Below are positions 60,270-64,000 of a stretch of DNA of 64,000 nt, one piece after another. How positions within the stretch are numbered: position 1 is the first letter of the stretch; every line of letters starts with the position of its first letter. Under the pieces are notes generated by a model. It did no database searches. It was not told the DNA's origin and saw only the letters and a program-made list of their open reading frames with translations. Both the position numbers and the translations under genes were made by a program. This DNA comes from Bradyrhizobium prioriisuperbiae (GTDB lineage Bacteria > Pseudomonadota > Alphaproteobacteria > Rhizobiales > Xanthobacteraceae): assembly GCF_032397745.1 (NCBI RefSeq), contig NZ_CP135921.1:1612001-1676000 (forward strand), read 5' to 3'.

Positions 60270-62297
60270 ATGAAACTCGAAAGCTTCGTCCGCGGACAAT
60301 GGGCGGCTCCCGGCCGCGACTTGATCGACATCCGCAGCGCCGTGACCGGCGATGTGGTGGCCCAGGCCAGCGGCGGCGGGCTCGATATGGCCGAGATCCT
60401 GCGTTACGCCCGCACCATTGGCGGCGCCAACCTGCGCAAGCTGACATTCCATCAGCGCGCCGACCTGCTGAAGAAGCTCGCCCAGCACCTGACCGAGCGC
60501 AAGGATGAACTCTACAAACTGTCGTTCCAGACCGGCGCCACCCGCACCGACAATTTGATCGATGTCGACGGCGGCATCGGCACGCTGTTCGTCTATGCAG
60601 GCAAGGGCCGCCGCGAACTGCCGAATTCAACGTTCCTGATCGACGGCGCGGTCGAACCGCTCGGCAAGACCGGCACCTTCGCGGGCCAGCATATCGTGAC
60701 GCCGCTGCGGGGCGTCGCGGTTCATATCAACGCCTTCAACTTTCCCTGCTGGGGCCTGCTCGAGAAGCTGGCGCCGGCGCTGCTGGCTGGCGTTCCCGTG
60801 GTGACCAAGCCAGCCACCGTGACATCCTATGTCGCGCACGCCATGGTGCGGATGATCGCGGACTCAAAGATCCTGCCCGACGGCGTGCTGCAGTTCATCG
60901 TCGGCCCGACCGGCGACCTGTTCGATCACCTCACCTGCCAGGATGTGGTGTCCTTCACCGGATCGGCCACGACGTCCCAGACACTGCAACGCCATCCGGT
61001 GATCGCACGCGAAGCGGTGCGTTTCATCGCCGAGCGGGATTCGCTGAATGCCGCGATCCTGGCGCCCGACGCAGCACCGGGCACGCCGGAATTCGATCTC
61101 TTTATCAAGGAAGTGGCCAAGGAGATGACGGTGAAGGCCGGGCAGAAATGCACGGCAATTCGCCGCGCCCTGGCGCCCACGGCCCATGTGCCGGCCGTGA
61201 TCGACGCGCTGCATGAGCGCCTGTCAAAAGTGCAAATCGGCAATCCCGAACTGGAAACCGTGCGCATGGGCGCCCTCGTCGGCCTCGACCAGCGGCGCGA
61301 TGTGCTGGCGCATGTGGAAAAACTGCGGACGGAAGCGGAGCTTGTTGCCGGCGACCCGGAGAATTTTTCGGTCGAGGGTGCCGACAAGGTCCGCGGCGCA
61401 TTCCTGCCACCGCTGCTGCTGCATTGCGCCGATCCGATCCGTGCAACCCACGTGCATGCCATCGAAGCGTTCGGCCCGGTGGCAACGGTGATGGGCTACG
61501 ACGGCCTTGACCAGGCGATCACGCTGGCCAATCGCGGCGAAGGCAGCCTGGTGGCTTCGGTCTATACCCATGATCCACGCACCGCGTCCGACCTGGTGTT
61601 CGGCATCGGTGCTTTCCATGGCCGGCTGGTGCTGATCGATCGCGACTGCGCCAAGGAACAGACCGGCCACGGCTCACCGATGCCACACATGGTGCACGGT
61701 GGTCCGGGCCGCGCCGGCGGCGGCGAGGAACTGGGCGGCGTGCGCAGCTTGCAGCATTATATGCAGCGCACCGCGCTGCAGGGCTCGCCGGCGATGCTGA
61801 CCGGCATCACCGGAAGCTGGATCAAGGGCGCGCCGGTGGTGGAAAAGGACCGCCATCCGTTCCGTTATCACTTCGAGGATCTCGACATCGGCCAGACCTT
61901 CTTTTCGAAGGAACGCACCATCACGCTGGACGACATCGAGCACTTCGCCCATTTCACCGGCGACACTTTCTATGCGCACATGGACGAGGAGGCCACCAAG
62001 GGCCATCCGTTCTTCCCGGGACGGGTCGCCCACGGTTATCTCTTGCTGTCATTCGCCGCCGGTCTTTTCGTGGATCCCGATCCGGGCCCGGTGCTGGCCA
62101 ATTACGGCCTTGATTCCCTGCGATTCGTAAAACCATTGCAACCCGGTGAGACCATCAAGGTGCGGCTGACGGCGAAGGAAAAGTCTCCTCGCAACAAGCA
62201 GTATGGCGAGGTACGCTGGGACGTCGAGATCTCGACCGACAAGGGAGAGACCGCTGCAACCTATGAACTTCTGACCATGAACGCCGTGCGGCCTTGA
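60270..62297 (+). CDS. paaZ: Bifunctional oxepin-CoA hydrolase / semialdehyde dehydrogenase
   Basis: A 675-residue fusion. Residues 1 to about 510 are an aldehyde dehydrogenase with catalytic cysteine C294 (GQKCTAIRR) and FTGSATTSQ. Residues about 530-675 are a MaoC-like hydratase (YHFEDLDIGQTFFSKERTITLDDIEHFAHFTGDTFYAHMDEEATKGHPFFPGRVAHGYLLLS). PaaZ hydrolyses the oxepin-CoA ring and oxidises the resulting aldehyde to 3-oxo-5,6-dehydrosuberyl-CoA. Both halves are intact. The ATG lies 37 bases after the TetR stop. Confidence 0.92.
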   Translation: MKLESFVRGQWAAPGRDLIDIRSAVTGDVVAQASGGGLDMAEILRYARTIGGANLRKLTFHQRADLLKKLAQHLTERKDELYKLSFQTGATRTDNLIDVDGGIGTLFVYAGKGRRELPNSTFLIDGAVEPLGKTGTFAGQHIVTPLRGVAVHINAFNFPCWGLLEKLAPALLAGVPVVTKPATVTSYVAHAMVRMIADSKILPDGVLQFIVGPTGDLFDHLTCQDVVSFTGSATTSQTLQRHPVIAREAVRFIAERDSLNAAILAPDAAPGTPEFDLFIKEVAKEMTVKAGQKCTAIRRALAPTAHVPAVIDALHERLSKVQIGNPELETVRMGALVGLDQRRDVLAHVEKLRTEAELVAGDPENFSVEGADKVRGAFLPPLLLHCADPIRATHVHAIEAFGPVATVMGYDGLDQAITLANRGEGSLVASVYTHDPRTASDLVFGIGAFHGRLVLIDRDCAKEQTGHGSPMPHMVHGGPGRAGGGEELGGVRSLQHYMQRTALQGSPAMLTGITGSWIKGAPVVEKDRHPFRYHFEDLDIGQTFFSKERTITLDDIEHFAHFTGDTFYAHMDEEATKGHPFFPGRVAHGYLLLSFAAGLFVDPDPGPVLANYGLDSLRFVKPLQPGETIKVRLTAKEKSPRNKQYGEVRWDVEISTDKGETAATYELLTMNAVRP

Positions 62298-62347
62298 ACT
62301 GCGCGGCGGACATCAAAAACAGTTCAGAACAAGGGAAGGAAACCACA

Positions 62348-62659
62348 ATGATCCTCGTCACCGTGATGTACCCTGCCGGCGCAGACACCAAATTCGATCT
62401 CGACTATTATCTGAAGACGCATATGCCGTTGGTGCAGAGCCGCTGGGGCAGCCTCGGCCTGAAGAATGCCCAGGTGGTGAAAGGCGCCGCTAAGGGCGAC
62501 GGCAGCGCCGCCGAGTACCAGATGATGGCGCTGCTGACCTTTGAATCGCTGGACGCATTCAAGGCTGCCGGCAAGGCACACGGCGCGGAGATTTTCGCCG
62601 ACATTCCGAAGTTCACCAACACCCAGCCCTTGGTGCAGATCAACGACATCCTGGCGTAA
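62348..62659 (+). CDS. EthD-family protein
   Basis: A 103-residue protein of the EthD/dimeric alpha-beta barrel family: LVTVMYPAGADTKFDLDYYLKTHMPLVQSRWGSLGLKNAQVVKGAAKG. The family is named from a protein needed with a P450 for ether degradation, and many members have unknown roles. Here a P450 gene follows 128 bases later, matching the original association. The ATG at 62348 follows AAGGAAACCACA. The protein has no catalytic residues that can be named. Confidence 0.82.
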   Translation: MILVTVMYPAGADTKFDLDYYLKTHMPLVQSRWGSLGLKNAQVVKGAAKGDGSAAEYQMMALLTFESLDAFKAAGKAHGAEIFADIPKFTNTQPLVQINDILA

Positions 62660-62680
62660 ACCTCGCAACGCGGAACTTGT

Positions 62681-62783
62681 CTCCTCATCCGGAGCCCGCG
62701 TAGCGGGCGTCTCGAAGGATGAGGCCAAGGAATGCAATGGCCTCATGGTTCGAGACGGCGCTTCGCGCCTCCTCACCATGAGG
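62681..62783. repeat. REP-like palindromic repeat upstream of the P450 gene
   Basis: Opens CTCCTCATCCGGAGCCCGCG and closes CTCCTCACCATGAGG, with CTCGAAGGATGAGGCC and GGCCTCATGGTTCGAG inside as complementary arms. Same family as 36871-36980 and 59469-59572. It ends three bases before the upstream candidate start of the P450 gene. Confidence 0.78.
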
Positions 62784-62816
62784 ATCATGTCAGAGCGCGA
62801 TCGGGGCCATCGTTTC

Positions 62817-64000
62817 ATGACATCATCGGACCACCAACTTGCCAACCGGGAGAGCGCCAGCGCTGCAGCCGCATCGCTCGCACAAGACTTCTCCCTCAAA
62901 AGCCTGCCCGACTCCTTTTACGACGACCCCTATCCCACCTATCTGGCCCTGCGAACGCTCGCTCCGCTGCATCGTATGCCGGACGGCTCGCTGTTCCTGA
63001 CCCGGCATCGCGACCTTGAGGCGATCTACAAGGACACCACGCGGTTCAGCTCGGACAAGAAGGTGGAGTTTGCGCCGAAATACGGCACGGACTCCTTGCT
63101 GTTCCAGCACCACACCACCAGTCTTGTTTTCAACGATCCGCCGCTGCACACCCGCGTCCGCCGCCTGATCGCCGGCGCGCTGAACCCGCGAGCCATTGCC
63201 GAGATGGAGCCGGGGCTGATCGCGCTGGTCGACCGCTTGCTCGACCGGATGCAGGCGCGTGGCAGCGCCGACCTGGTCGAGGACTTTGCTTCCGCGATCC
63301 CGGTCGAGGTGATCGGCAACCTGCTCGCCATTCCGCATGAGGATCGCGAGCCGCTGCGCGGCTGGTCGCTGGCGATTCTGGGTGCGCTCGAACCAGTTTT
63401 ATCAGCCGAGGTTCAAGGGCGCGGCGAGCGCGCGGTCGATGAATTTCTTGCGTATCTCCGTCGCCTGGTGACGCATCGGCGACAGCATCCGGGCAATCCG
63501 GATCATGACGTGCTCACCCGCCTGATCCAGGGTGAGGCGACCGGCGAGCGCCTGAGCGAGATCGAGCTGCTGCAGAACTGCATCTTCATCCTCAATGCCG
63601 GCCATGAGACCACCACCAACCTGATCGGCAACGGGCTGGAGCTGCTGCTGCGGTTTCCGGAGCAGCGGCAACGCCTGATCGACGATCTCGCCCTGATCAA
63701 GCCCGCGATCGAGGAGTTTCTGCGCTACGAGAGCTCCAACCAGCTCGGCAATCGCGGCGTCACCCAGGATACCGAGATCGACGGCGTAACATTGCCCAAG
63801 GGCACCCTGATTACGCTCTGCATCGGCGCAGCCAACCGCGACCCCGAACAGTTCGATCACGCGGAGCAGCTCGACATCACGCGCTGGCCGAACCGGCATC
63901 TGGCCTTCGCCTCCGGCGCCCATGCTTGCGCCGGCCTCAACCTGGCACGCCTCGAGGGCCGCATCGCCATCGGGCGATTCATGGCGAGGTTTCCAAATTT
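62817..64000 (+). CDS. Cytochrome P450, 3' end outside the window
   Basis: The first 394 codons of a bacterial P450. The I-helix oxygen-binding motif is NAGHETTTNLIG, the K-helix ExxR is in EEFLRYES, and the haem ligand loop is FASGAHACAGLNLAR, whose cysteine is the thiolate ligand. YDDPYPTYLALRTLAPLHRMPDGSLFLTRH at the N-terminus is the usual P450 beta-1 region. A class I soluble enzyme that needs a ferredoxin not seen here. Two in-frame ATG starts exist, 62787 and 62817; the former is within three bases of a repeat element. Only about 10-20 residues past the haem loop helix are likely missing. Confidence 0.9.
   Translation, partial: MTSSDHQLANRESASAAAASLAQDFSLKSLPDSFYDDPYPTYLALRTLAPLHRMPDGSLFLTRHRDLEAIYKDTTRFSSDKKVEFAPKYGTDSLLFQHHTTSLVFNDPPLHTRVRRLIAGALNPRAIAEMEPGLIALVDRLLDRMQARGSADLVEDFASAIPVEVIGNLLAIPHEDREPLRGWSLAILGALEPVLSAEVQGRGERAVDEFLAYLRRLVTHRRQHPGNPDHDVLTRLIQGEATGERLSEIELLQNCIFILNAGHETTTNLIGNGLELLLRFPEQRQRLIDDLALIKPAIEEFLRYESSNQLGNRGVTQDTEIDGVTLPKGTLITLCIGAANRDPEQFDHAEQLDITRWPNRHLAFASGAHACAGLNLARLEGRIAIGRFMARFPN

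Noticed and set aside
1..64000. CRISPR arrays, rRNA, tRNA or prophage genes
   Set aside because: No regularly spaced repeats, no rRNA or tRNA-like sequence and no phage structural genes were found. The repeats seen are dispersed palindromes.

Overview
The window looks like a piece of an alphaproteobacterial chromosome of the Bradyrhizobium/Rhodopseudomonas/Afipia group (Bradyrhizobiaceae). The reasons are GC-rich coding with strong third-position bias, many solute-binding-protein transporters, a bradyrhizobial MddA-type methyltransferase, a ScfR-regulated methylcitrate operon, a GrlR-family protein, and about a dozen intergenic palindromic (REP-like) repeats of recurring families. The genus is inferred from family content; there is no rRNA or tRNA gene to confirm it. 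The last gene, a P450, is cut by the right edge.

Layout. 0.1-6.1 kb: a TtuC-type dehydrogenase divergent from a sugar-type ABC uptake operon (binding protein, two permeases, no ATPase) ending in a DapA-like aldolase. 6.1-8.7 kb: a phosphoribosyltransferase and two convergent, toxin-first type II toxin-antitoxin modules; the first toxin seems frameshifted near its start and has a perfect 22-bp palindrome upstream. 8.9-12.5 kb: LysR regulator, FMN reductase, GST and a WYL regulator. 12.7-18.2 kb: a polysaccharide-type locus (SGNH hydrolase, acyltransferase 3, GH26-like glycosidase) interrupted upstream of the glycosidase by a complete 1287-bp IS4-family element with 9-bp target duplications, which landed inside a REP palindrome. 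18.3-26.9 kb: a small conserved protein, LacI regulator divergent from an orphan TRAP binding protein plus VOC protein, a DHA2 exporter, a tandem GrlR-domain protein, a SorAB-like sulfite dehydrogenase and an APH-like kinase.

26.9-33.2 kb: a methylcitrate (propionate) operon, thioesterase-prpD-prpC-prpB-DUF3830, divergent from its likely regulator ScfR; the gap between them carries TTTGCAAA-like repeats. 33.3-36.8 kb: a fused indolepyruvate ferredoxin oxidoreductase. 37.0-39.0 kb: GntR regulator divergent from an MFS carrier. 39.3-41.7 kb: a Tat-exported ThDP-dependent enzyme followed by a small cytochrome c. 41.8-45.5 kb: TetR regulator, an alpha/beta-hydrolase/glycosyltransferase fusion and MddA. 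45.5-51.8 kb: secreted small protein, exported TPR protein, a BTAD/TolB-like/TPR regulator coupled to a methyltransferase, a spermidine-synthase-like protein and a DUF2158 protein.

52.0-64.0 kb: a branched-chain-amino-acid-type ABC transporter (livF, G, M, H and binding protein) divergent from a phenylacetate gene set (paaG, paaI, paaK, TetR/PaaR, paaZ), then an EthD protein and a P450. A palindrome in the divergent promoter supplies TTGACC on both strands, so the transporter and the paa genes are probably co-regulated by the PaaR-like repressor and the transporter may import an aromatic acid. The ring-epoxidase genes paaABCDE are not in the window.
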